Source: Myxococcales bacterium (GTDB taxonomy: Bacteria; Myxococcota_A; Polyangia; Polyangiales; Polyangiaceae). Taken from it: a stretch of 64,000 nt of DNA. How positions within the stretch are numbered: position 1 is the first letter of the stretch; each line of letters begins with the position of its first letter. Both the position numbers and the translations under genes were made by a program. The notes below the pieces were generated by a model. It saw nothing but the letters and a program-made list of their open reading frames with translations. It made no database searches and was not told the DNA's origin. The stretch is from positions 310,001-374,000 of the forward strand of contig JADJQX010000008.1 in the NCBI GenBank assembly GCA_016712525.1, given 5' to 3'. Positions 18,648 through 26,290 of the stretch are shown here, piece after piece.

Positions 18648-21008
18648 TCAGCCGGCCTCGGGACGCGCGCGAGCCGCCTCGAGCGCCGCCGCGAGGACCT
18701 CACGGACAGGCACACGATGAAGCGTCGCCGCACGCACGCAGTCGTCGAACTCGGGTTTTTGCTGCGGCGAACCGAAGGGGCCTTCGCTCGTCTTCACCGA
18801 GATGGGGCCATAGGAGGTCTGCACGATCACCTCCTTGCGTGGGCGAACCACGCGGGACACGTCGTGCCGACGGACCCCGATCGTCGTGCTCTCGCGGAGG
18901 AGAGCCGCGGTGAGCCGATCGGCGAGCGGGATGGGGACGAGGCACGCGAGCACGATGCCCGGCCGCCCCTTCTTGGTCGTGCTCGGGATCGCCCAGGCAT
19001 CGAGCGCACCTTCACGGAGCACGGTCTCGATGCAGTATCCGACGAGCTCCCCGGTGGCGTCGTCGAGGTTGCACTCGAGCACCGAGTGCGTGGCGACCGC
19101 GTGCCCCGGGCTCGCGCCATGCTCCTCGGACACAGGGCCGAGCACCGCCCGGAGGAGGTTCGGTCGGTCCGGGAGCGACTGCGTCCCGACACCGAAGCCG
19201 ACGCGCTCGATGCGCAGGTCGGGCCAGCGCGAAGCACGCGCGGCGTTGGCACCCACGATGGCCGCCCCCGTCGGCGTGACGAGCTCGCGGTCGATCCCCG
19301 CATCGTACGTGGGGAGGCCGGCCAAACACTCCACGGTCGCCGGCGCAGGGAGCGGCAAGACCCCGTGGCGCGCACGAACGAAGCCACGGCCCATCGGCAA
19401 CGGTGACACCACGAGCTCGGCGCCGAGGTACTCGAGCGCGGCCGCCGCACCCACCACGTCGCAGAGGGCATCGACCGCCCCCACCTCGTGGAAGTGGACG
19501 TCGTCGATCGGCATGCGATGGACCTTGGCCTCCGCGCGGCCGAGGCGCTCGAAGACGAGGAGGGCGCGGTCCTTGACCTTCGGAGGGAGCTCCGACTCGA
19601 GGAGGAGCGCGCGCACGGCACGAAAAGTCCGTTCGGGCTGGGGACCATCGACGTGGACGTCGAAGGTCGTCGCCACGATGCCGCTCTGCTCCCGCCCCCC
19701 GAAGTGCACGTGGAAACCTGCGAGACCGAGCTTTCCGATCGCGTCGAGCACGATCGACTCGGGCACGCCGAGGTCGACGAGCGCCCCGACGATCATGTCG
19801 CCCGCGAGCCCCGCCGGCGCGTCCAGGAAGAGGACCTTCCCGCGGCCGGAGCCCAGGGCGAGCTCGTCGCGATGGAGCTTGCGATCCGACGCGTGCGCGT
19901 GGCCATGCGCGTGCCCCGCCGCGTGGGCCGGGGCGTGATCATGCCCATGCTCGTGTGCGTGAGCGTGGTCGTGCGCGTGCCCCGCCGCGTGGGTATGGGT
20001 AGGAGCATGTGGCGCGAGGTGCGGCGGTGAAGTCGTGACGTCCGGAGCGGCCGGCGTCGAAGGGCGGGGGCGCGGAACGATCGGCTCGAGGGCAGGCCTC
20101 GAAGGCGGCGACGAAGGCCGCACGGCGCGGAGCTCGGGCACGCGCAGGGCTGCGTTCTCGAGCGTGGACTCGACGAGCGCGGCGACGTCGGTCGGGAGCG
20201 ACGGGGGAGGAGGCGTGTCGAGCCGGGGAGCGCTCGGTTCGGCCGGCGCGAGGTCAGGCACGCTCCCGCTCACGACGCTGGGCGTGGGCTTCGGGAGGTC
20301 CTCCGGCCGAGGGGTCAACGGCTCCGAGTCGGAGGCCGCTTCGGCAGCGAGCGCATCGAACTTGTTCTTCCGTTCGGTGGGCGGCCCCTCCTCGGGAGCC
20401 CGCGGCGCCTTCTGCTGGTCCACGATCCTCCGGATCTTCGGCCGAGAGAGGGTCGGCGGCTCGGTACGGAAACGCGTCTCCGTACCTTCGCGAGGCGGGC
20501 CGAAGCCCCCGTCGCGAGGCGGCCTTCGATCGTCGCCGGGCCGCCCGGACCTGTCGTCGCGTCCGCCCGAGAAGCCGCCCTCGCGCGGCGGACGGCGGTC
20601 GTCGCGGCCTCCCCCGAAGCCGCCGTCACGCGGCGGACGGCGATCGTCGCGGCCTCCCCCGAAGCCACCCTGCGGCCTGGGCGGCCCGAAGCCCCCCTCC
20701 CGCGGTGGACGACGGTCGTCGCGGGGACCACCGAACCCGCCTTGTCGCGGCCGGTCGTCACGCCCCGCGGGACGCCGCGCTCCCGGCCCACCTCGGTCCT
20801 CGCGCGCTCCGCCCCCAGGAGGGCCGCCCCCTCCTTCACGACGAGGCCGCGAGTCACGGGTGTCGTCCCGACGTGGCCCGCCGAACCCGCCGCGCGCGCG
20901 ATCGCCTTCGCCTTCGCGGCCCGGCCCTGGCCGACGGTCACCCCGCGCGCGAGGTTTCTCGCCCTGGGCCTTTTCCTCGCGTTTTTTGGGCTTTTTCTCG
21001 TCGCTCAT
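18648..21008 (-). CDS. larC: LarC (nickel-pincer cofactor synthase) with Arg/Gly-rich and His-rich N-terminal extension
   Basis: 786 residues. Residues 390-786 match a complete LarC (DUF111): FLDAPAGLAGDMIVGALVDLG, HFHEVGAVDALCDVVG, TPTGAAI, LECNLDDATGE and TTKKGRPG. LarC inserts nickel into the pincer cofactor of lactate racemase-type enzymes in a CTP-dependent step. The first 389 residues are an unusual extension: a basic start, then repeats of the type GGFGGGRDDRRPPR and GGFGGPR (about 40-185), a Pro/Glu-rich linker, and a His-rich stretch of many AHAH/HDHAH units (about 331-380) that could hold nickel. The frame is continuous and in phase, with no stop or ribosome-binding site at the junction. 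No larB or larE is seen in the window. Confidence 0.85.
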   Translation of the reverse strand: MSDEKKPKKREEKAQGEKPRARGDRRPGPGREGEGDRARGGFGGPRRDDTRDSRPRREGGGGPPGGGAREDRGGPGARRPAGRDDRPRQGGFGGPRDDRRPPREGGFGPPRPQGGFGGGRDDRRPPRDGGFGGGRDDRRPPREGGFSGGRDDRSGRPGDDRRPPRDGGFGPPREGTETRFRTEPPTLSRPKIRRIVDQQKAPRAPEEGPPTERKNKFDALAAEAASDSEPLTPRPEDLPKPTPSVVSGSVPDLAPAEPSAPRLDTPPPPSLPTDVAALVESTLENAALRVPELRAVRPSSPPSRPALEPIVPRPRPSTPAAPDVTTSPPHLAPHAPTHTHAAGHAHDHAHAHEHGHDHAPAHAAGHAHGHAHASDRKLHRDELALGSGRGKVLFLDAPAGLAGDMIVGALVDLGVPESIVLDAIGKLGLAGFHVHFGGREQSGIVATTFDVHVDGPQPERTFRAVRALLLESELPPKVKDRALLVFERLGRAEAKVHRMPIDDVHFHEVGAVDALCDVVGAAAALEYLGAELVVSPLPMGRGFVRARHGVLPLPAPATVECLAGLPTYDAGIDRELVTPTGAAIVGANAARASRWPDLRIERVGFGVGTQSLPDRPNLLRAVLGPVSEEHGASPGHAVATHSVLECNLDDATGELVGYCIETVLREGALDAWAIPSTTKKGRPGIVLACLVPIPLADRLTAALLRESTTIGVRRHDVSRVVRPRKEVIVQTSYGPISVKTSEGPFGSPQQKPEFDDCVRAATLHRVPVREVLAAALEAARARPEAG

Positions 21009-21194
21009 CGTACCCGGACCTTCTTCGTTTCGCGGAGGCCCCGAACGACGGGGTGGCCGCTCGGGAGAACGTGGGGACCGAAGGCACGGAGCGTTCGCCT
21101 TCGTGGCACCGCGCCGCGCGAGCCTCGAGGGCTTCGTGTGGCTCGGCCGCGCCCACGGGACTTACGCGTATAGCAGGCAACGTGCCCCGTGGGG

Positions 21195-21755
21195 ATGCTA
21201 GGAATCTCGGGCGTGCCCCTGCTCTTCGCTCCCGTCGTCGCGGTCTTGTTCGGCTTCTTGCTCGCGTACTACGGCCGCGCGGAGCTTGCGCTCTCCGATC
21301 GGACGGCCGTCGGGACCCGCGCGTTCTCGGTCACGCTCGCGTTCACCGTGACGACGTTCGTGCCAACGCTCGGCTACTTCGCCGCCTTCCACGGCGACTG
21401 GGCGTACCTCTACCTCGTCCCGCAGGCGAAGGTCCCATCGGCCGTCGATCTCACGCTGGTCCTGTTCGCGGCCTCGCTCGTCCCGGGGACGGTCGCGTTC
21501 GCCGCGCGCGCCCTCGCCGAGAAGCGCGCCCACGTCCTCGTCCGCGTGGCCATCGGGCTCGTGGCGCTGCTCGCTCTCGGCCTCGCGCTCGCCCACGGGA
21601 GGCTCGCCGTGAGCGCTAGCCACGCGCAGTACCGCGGCGGCTTCGGCACGGTCCCGATCGGCGCGAGCCCGCTCGGCCGAGGTGTCGTGCTCACGTGGCT
21701 CGCGCTCGTCTCCGGCGCCGCGCTGGCCCGCGCGGCACTTCGTCGCGTCGCGTGA
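21195..21755 (+). CDS. Multi-pass integral membrane protein, unknown
   Basis: 186 residues with about five hydrophobic helices (for example VPLLFAPVVAVLFGFLLAYY, then AFTVTTFVPTLGYFAAFHGD, LVLFAASLVPGTVAFAARAL, IGLVALLALGLAL and VLTWLALVSGAALARAAL). No family recognised. GTG at 21189 is an alternative start two codons upstream. A TATAGC element lies at 21169-21174. It is divergent from larC and precedes a lipoprotein gene by 39 nt. Confidence 0.7.
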   Translation: MLGISGVPLLFAPVVAVLFGFLLAYYGRAELALSDRTAVGTRAFSVTLAFTVTTFVPTLGYFAAFHGDWAYLYLVPQAKVPSAVDLTLVLFAASLVPGTVAFAARALAEKRAHVLVRVAIGLVALLALGLALAHGRLAVSASHAQYRGGFGTVPIGASPLGRGVVLTWLALVSGAALARAALRRVA

Positions 21756-21794
21756 GGCTTGCGTCGTCCGACTCTCGATGGGAAAAGTGAGCCC

Positions 21795-22556
21795 ATGAAG
21801 GCCTTCGGCGGATCGGTCGCGCTCGTCACGCTCGTCTTCCTAGGCGCGGTCGCCTCCCCTGGCTGTGCGGCCGAGCGGGTCACCATCGAAGACGACGCGG
21901 ACGCCACGTTCTCACGTCCCTTGAAGGACGGTCAGGCCGCGGTGGACGCTCCCATCGCCGAGAAGGACGCCTCCGAGAAGGACGCCGCGACGGCCGACGC
22001 GACAGCCGACACTGCCCCCGCCGACGCGCGCACCGACGCGGCGCCTCCCGGGAAGATCGTCATCTCGGAGATCCTCGAAGCCGACGTGCTCTCGAGGCGC
22101 TACGTCGAGCTCGCCGGCCCGGCCGGAGCCACGCTCTCCGACCTCAAGCTCCGCATCGTGGGCTCGAACGGCGCGGTCCTCGTGACCGTCGACGTCGCGA
22201 GGAGCGCTGCCGACACCATGCCCGCGCGCGGCACCTGGGTCGTCGGCGGAATCGCCGGCACGAGCGTCGACAACGGGTACTTGGTGTCGCAGTGGGACTT
22301 GCCGTCGAGCAGCGGCACGGTGCAGCTCGTCCGCGTCGCAGGGAGCACGGTCACGCTGGTCGACGTGGTCGGCTACGGCACACCTGCGGCCCAAGTCGTG
22401 TCGGCCCCCACCGAGACACGCCGCGGCCAACCCGCACCGGATCCCGCGGGCAAGGCGCTCCTCCGAAGGCCGCCCGGCATGGACACGATGAACAACGCCG
22501 CCGATTTCTGTCGAGGTGTGGCGAGCCCGAACGGCGCCAACGTCTGCGACCCCTAA
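21795..22556 (+). CDS. Lipoprotein with lamin-tail-like domain
   Basis: 253 residues. The signal peptide ends in a SPGCAA lipobox. A linker rich in Asp/Ala/Lys (about 45-90) leads to a beta-sandwich beginning KIVISEILEADVLSRRYVEL and TLSDLKLRIVGSNG. This matches the start of bacterial lamin-tail domains (I-x-E-I ... RYVELYNP-type). The end contains NNAADFCRGVASPNGANVC, common in this family as the closing segment. Surface-exposed; binding partner unknown. Convergent with the TPR/PEGA gene, 33 nt apart. Confidence 0.78.
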   Translation: MKAFGGSVALVTLVFLGAVASPGCAAERVTIEDDADATFSRPLKDGQAAVDAPIAEKDASEKDAATADATADTAPADARTDAAPPGKIVISEILEADVLSRRYVELAGPAGATLSDLKLRIVGSNGAVLVTVDVARSAADTMPARGTWVVGGIAGTSVDNGYLVSQWDLPSSSGTVQLVRVAGSTVTLVDVVGYGTPAAQVVSAPTETRRGQPAPDPAGKALLRRPPGMDTMNNAADFCRGVASPNGANVCDP

Positions 22557-22589
22557 GCAAGCGACAAGCTTACAAGATATTCTGCGCGC

Positions 22590-23570
22590 CTAAAACCGTC
22601 CGGTGCAGGCCATGCCCGGCGAGCCGAGCGAAGGTGCACACGCGATCTCCGCCCCACCTCCGGGCTTCGCGCTCGGGGAGAGCAAGACGAACGCCGCCCC
22701 CGCGAGGGTGAGCACCCCCGCGCCGACGAACGCGCCCACGCCGACGGTTCGCCACGTCGACCGGGTATCGAGGATGGACTGGCATTCCCCGGGTTGGGTG
22801 GGGACGTTCGCACCCGGGCAGTCTTTGCGATCGTTGTAGCGGCCCGTCTGGATCTCGGCGACGAGCATGCCCACGCCGCCGAACGCGGCGAGCCCGACCC
22901 CCGTGCCGACGAGCACCCACCCCACGGTCCGAGGCACGTTCGACGGCTCGGCCGCGGGACGGGGCGGCACGGGATCGCGGCCGCGCGGCGCGACGACGAC
23001 GACCTTGGGCTCCTCGGGGAGAGGCGCCAGCGTGAACGTCTCGCGCGACATGCCGTCGACCGAGACGGAGACCGTCCGAGAGACCGGGTGGTGCCCGGGC
23101 GCGCGCACCTCGACCTGGCGCGGACCGACCTCGACCCGGAGCGGCGTCGGCCGAGGGAGGGTGCCCGCGAGGGAGCCATCGACGTACACCTCGGCGTGGC
23201 CCACGTTCGAGCGCACGTCGAGGCTACCCACGTGCTTCTGGATGGTCGCGAGCGCGCCTTCGAGCGGACCACGGTTCTTCTGGATCCACGGGTCGTCATT
23301 CGCCTCGAGGGCGGCGGTGAGGTGCGTCTCGGCGAGCACCCACATGCCGAGCGCTTGTTCGGCGAGCGCGACCTGCGCGGTGGCGCGGGGCGTCTTCGAT
23401 TTGGCCTCCGCGCGCCGGAACACCTCGAGCGCTTGATCGTCCTTGCCCTGCTCGCGCAAGGCGACCCCCTGCGCGATGAGGGCGTCGGCCTCGTCGTTCG
23501 TGCCCGCCCACGCCGACGACGAGAGCGCGACGACGAGTCCGAGGATTCCGCACATGATCCGTGGCTTCAC
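22590..23570 (-). CDS. TPR/PEGA-domain exported protein
   Basis: 326 residues. The GTG start gives MKPRIMCGILGLVVALSSS..., a normal signal peptide with a basic n-region; the ATG five codons later would lose it. A TPR-like helical part (about 25-115, with ALREQGKDDQALEVFRRAEA) is followed by a PEGA module (about 120-190; HAEVYVDGSLAGTLPRPTPL), a Pro-rich linker and two C-terminal transmembrane segments. Similar in layout to the protein at 6421-7614. A TATGCT hexamer lies 8 nt before the GTG and there is no Shine-Dalgarno. Divergent from the protease-like lipoprotein gene with only 98 nt between. Confidence 0.8.
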   Translation of the reverse strand: MKPRIMCGILGLVVALSSSAWAGTNDEADALIAQGVALREQGKDDQALEVFRRAEAKSKTPRATAQVALAEQALGMWVLAETHLTAALEANDDPWIQKNRGPLEGALATIQKHVGSLDVRSNVGHAEVYVDGSLAGTLPRPTPLRVEVGPRQVEVRAPGHHPVSRTVSVSVDGMSRETFTLAPLPEEPKVVVVAPRGRDPVPPRPAAEPSNVPRTVGWVLVGTGVGLAAFGGVGMLVAEIQTGRYNDRKDCPGANVPTQPGECQSILDTRSTWRTVGVGAFVGAGVLTLAGAAFVLLSPSAKPGGGAEIACAPSLGSPGMACTGRF

Positions 23571-23578
23571 GACTGCGT

Positions 23579-23584
23579 AGCATA
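23579..23584 (-). promoter_or_regulatory. -10-like TATGCT before the TPR/PEGA gene
   Basis: TATGCT on the minus strand ends 8 nt before the GTG at 23570. That spacing puts transcription start at or next to the start codon (leaderless or nearly so). No Shine-Dalgarno is present. Confidence 0.45.
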
Positions 23585-23656
23585 TCCCGGATCGGCCCGA
23601 CGGAACGCCGATCCTCGCCCGTCGCCGCGAAGCGCCCCGAAGCGCGATCGAGGTGA

Positions 23657-23662
23657 TAGGCT
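23657..23662 (+). promoter_or_regulatory. -10-like TAGGCT before the protease-like lipoprotein gene
   Basis: TAGGCT ends 6 nt before the GTG start at 23669, with no Shine-Dalgarno between. Same arrangement as at 48892-48897. Confidence 0.45.
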
Positions 23663-23668
23663 CTATGT

Positions 23669-24505
23669 GTGAACCCTTCCATCTCGCCGCGGTGGGCGTA
23701 CATCGCTCCGGTCGTCGCTTCGCTCGTTGGCTGCGGGCACGTCGGCTTCGTGAACAACGAGCGCCCCGGCCTGTCGGGCACCCACCACGTCGCGACGGTG
23801 AGCGCCCCCCCCACGGACGACGGCGACGACGAGAACGGCGACGAGCCGTCGCATCCCCTCGTGGACACGCCCTCCGAACGCGTGATGGCGCACGTCCACT
23901 CCGGCCCGAACGCATGCGCCGGGGTCGTCGTCGGGCCTCGCGTGGTCGCGACGTCACGAAGGTGCCTCAGGCAAGGGCAAGGCGCACACACGTTGGAGAA
24001 GGGCGAGGTGCGCGTCGAGCTCCCCTCGAGCTCCCTCACCTGGACCCAACGCGCGGGCTCGCACGTGCTCGTGCCTGCCTGCGAGCGGCGCGATCTCGAC
24101 GTGGCGGTCGTGGTGCTCACCGAGCCCGCGAGCTGGATCGAGCCTCTCCCTCTCGCCAGCACCCCGGGGCCCGGCGGCGCCGTCGAGGCCATCGGCTTCG
24201 ACAAGTGCAACGGTGACGCAAAAGAAATCAAGCGCGCTCATGTGGTCGATCGTGAGGCTTCGGACGTCGTGCTCGACCGCGTGCTCTGCCGCGGCGACGT
24301 GGGCGGCCCCGTGGTCGACGACGGCGGGAAGACCCTCGTGGGCATCCAGTCACGGCGGCGCGGGCCCCGCACCTCGCCGCGCAAAGAGACGGTCGTCACG
24401 CGCTTCGACACGACGCCCGTGAGGCAGCTCTTCGAACAGGCGAAAGCCGTCTCGGAGGGCGCCGACGTAGCCAAGCTGACCCCCGTCACCTGCTCGGCCA
24501 AATAA
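23669..24505 (+). CDS. Catalytically inactive trypsin-like (S1 family) lipoprotein
   Basis: 278 residues. The signal peptide has a LVGC lipobox, an acidic linker follows (about 45-65), then a chymotrypsin-fold domain (about 70-265). The usual AAHC motif reads TSRRC, so the catalytic His is Arg98. The usual GDSGGP reads GDVGGP, so the nucleophile Ser is Val211. The Asp motif (DLDVAVV, Asp144) and the structural Cys in both motifs are kept. Loss of both His and Ser with an intact fold indicates a pseudoprotease, probably a binding or inhibitory protein. GTG start chosen because it begins the signal peptide (NPSISPRWAYIAPVVASLVG). Confidence 0.8.
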   Translation: MNPSISPRWAYIAPVVASLVGCGHVGFVNNERPGLSGTHHVATVSAPPTDDGDDENGDEPSHPLVDTPSERVMAHVHSGPNACAGVVVGPRVVATSRRCLRQGQGAHTLEKGEVRVELPSSSLTWTQRAGSHVLVPACERRDLDVAVVVLTEPASWIEPLPLASTPGPGGAVEAIGFDKCNGDAKEIKRAHVVDREASDVVLDRVLCRGDVGGPVVDDGGKTLVGIQSRRRGPRTSPRKETVVTRFDTTPVRQLFEQAKAVSEGADVAKLTPVTCSAK

Positions 24506-24523
24506 AGAGGGCGAAGGCGGACG

Positions 24524-24555
24524 GGCCGAGGACGAATCGTCGTCGGCCTCTTTCC
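24524..24555 (+). terminator. Hairpin between convergent genes
   Basis: GGCCGAGGAC-GAATC-GTCGTCGGCC (one mismatch) followed by TCTTTCC. It lies 19 nt after the stop of the protease-like gene and before the convergent kinase gene. Confidence 0.55.
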
Positions 24556-24576
24556 TGCCCGAGGCGCTCGCGGCGC

Positions 24577-26070
24577 TCAGCGGAGGATCGGGGATCCGTT
24601 CACCTTGGCGCTGACCGTCGGAGGCGTGGACGGGGCGGGCACGGGCGCGGGTCTCTCCGAGGCGCTCGGCTTGGGTGGGGAAGAAGGCGGCGCGACGGAC
24701 GGGACGCGCTTCCCCGACGGGGCGACTATGGCGCTCGGCAGCGCGGACGGCGGAGACGACACGACGGCGCCCACGGAAGGCTCGACCCGAAGGGCGCTCG
24801 GCCCCGACGCGAGCGCAGACGGCGGAGGCGCCGGGGACACGGGCTCGGTAGGCACGACGGTCGCCGCGACCGGCTTCGATCCGGCCCCCGAGACGACGCG
24901 CAGACCGACGGCCACGACCGCGACGAGCCCGAGGACCGCGCCCGCGACGCCCACGTACGTTCGGCGGCGTCGCATCCCACTCTGGGTGTTTCCCCAGGTC
25001 GATTGCGTGCTCTCCTTCTCGAGCTGGGCGCGCTCCCGATCGAGCGACGCCTTGCTCGACACGCTCCCGCGGTTCGACTCGGCGAGCGCCACGGCCTCGC
25101 GGGCCTCGGCGAAATCGCCGGAGGTGGAGGCGTCGGCGGTGTCCGAAAAACTACGCCACGCCCTCAACTGGACGCCCTTCTCGGCGCTGCGGGAGAAGGG
25201 CTCGAGCGCGTCGGCGAGGGCGGCCACGCTCGCGAACCGTTCGTTCGGTTCTTTGGCGAGGCAGCGATGCACGACCTCCGCGAGCGCCGCCGGCACGTCT
25301 CCGCGGAGCTCGCTCACCGGCGTCTCTTTCTCGATGACGACCTTCAGGCAAAGCTCGGTCACCGTCTCGCCGTCGAAGGGGACCTTTCCGGCGAGGAGCT
25401 CGTACAGGATCACGCCGAGCGCCCAGATGTCGCTGCGCGCGTCGACGCTCCGGGCCGACCGCATTTGCTCGGGCGACATGTAGAGGGGCGAGCCGAGCAC
25501 CGTGGCCGAGTCGGTCAGGTTCATCTGGCCGACCGCAGCCGCGCCCGTGGCCTTCGAGATCCCGAAATCGAGGATCTTGACGAGCGGCGCGCCGTTCATG
25601 CGGCGGGTCACGAAGAGGTTCTGGGGCTTGAGATCGCGGTGCACGATGCCGGCCGCGTGCGCCTCGACGAGGCCCTCGCACGCCTGGAGCACGTACTCGA
25701 CCGCGTCCGGCACGAGCAGGCGACCGATACGACGGCGGAGCTGCGAGAGGTCGGCGCCGTCGAGCAGCTCCATGACGATGTACGGGGCCCCCGACTCGAG
25801 CGTGCCGACGTCGTGGACGCGTGTGATGTGCTCGTTCGTGAGCTTGGCCGTGGAGCGCGCCTCGCGAAAGAACCGCTCGACCGACACGTTCCCCGACAGC
25901 ATGTGCGGGAGCACGAACTTGAGCGCGACCCGCTGGTCGAGCTGAGCGTGGGTGGCCGCGACGACGACGCCCATCCCTCCCGCGCCAATGACGCGGTCGA
26001 CCCGGTACTTGCCGGCGACGACGTCGCCCGGTTCGACCGGGGAGCGCGGGGGTTCTTGGGACGGGTGCAT
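24577..26070 (-). CDS. Membrane-anchored serine/threonine protein kinase
   Basis: 497 residues. Kinase domain at about 20-285: glycine loop GAGGMG, ALKFV Lys, HRDLKPQN, LDFGISKA and SPEQM. A juxtamembrane part (about 295-365) rich in Ser/Glu precedes a transmembrane helix (about 372-394). The Pro/Ser/Ala-rich extracytoplasmic tail has no defined sensor fold. The ATG at 26070 starts just before the typical PGDVVAGKYRVDRVIG. A TACGCT hexamer 9 nt upstream may be the -10 box of a near-leaderless transcript. Confidence 0.9.
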   Translation of the reverse strand: MHPSQEPPRSPVEPGDVVAGKYRVDRVIGAGGMGVVVAATHAQLDQRVALKFVLPHMLSGNVSVERFFREARSTAKLTNEHITRVHDVGTLESGAPYIVMELLDGADLSQLRRRIGRLLVPDAVEYVLQACEGLVEAHAAGIVHRDLKPQNLFVTRRMNGAPLVKILDFGISKATGAAAVGQMNLTDSATVLGSPLYMSPEQMRSARSVDARSDIWALGVILYELLAGKVPFDGETVTELCLKVVIEKETPVSELRGDVPAALAEVVHRCLAKEPNERFASVAALADALEPFSRSAEKGVQLRAWRSFSDTADASTSGDFAEAREAVALAESNRGSVSSKASLDRERAQLEKESTQSTWGNTQSGMRRRRTYVGVAGAVLGLVAVVAVGLRVVSGAGSKPVAATVVPTEPVSPAPPPSALASGPSALRVEPSVGAVVSSPPSALPSAIVAPSGKRVPSVAPPSSPPKPSASERPAPVPAPSTPPTVSAKVNGSPILR

Positions 26071-26079
26071 GCCGTGAGG

Positions 26080-26085
26080 AGCGTA
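26080..26085 (-). promoter_or_regulatory. -10-like TACGCT before the kinase gene
   Basis: Minus-strand TACGCT ends 9 nt before the ATG at 26070; no Shine-Dalgarno is visible. Confidence 0.35.
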
Positions 26086-26290
26086 GCAGATTCCGGCCCG
26101 GTTCCGAGCGCATGGAGGACCCATTCGGTCGTCGAGCGCCCGTTCGGTCTGGCTCGGGAGCTCGACCTCCCCTCCGGTCCGCCGAATGGCGGATGCCGAT
26201 CCGACATCACCGGCCCCATGGCCTGACCTCACGACGAATCGTGGGTCCGCCTCTCTTCTACCCGACGCTCCCGCGGCAGCCGCTCGCGCT

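Noticed and set aside
18648..21008. LarC extension as a separate overlapping gene
   Set aside because: The extension and LarC share one uninterrupted frame, and no start with ribosome-binding site or -10-like element is seen at the junction.
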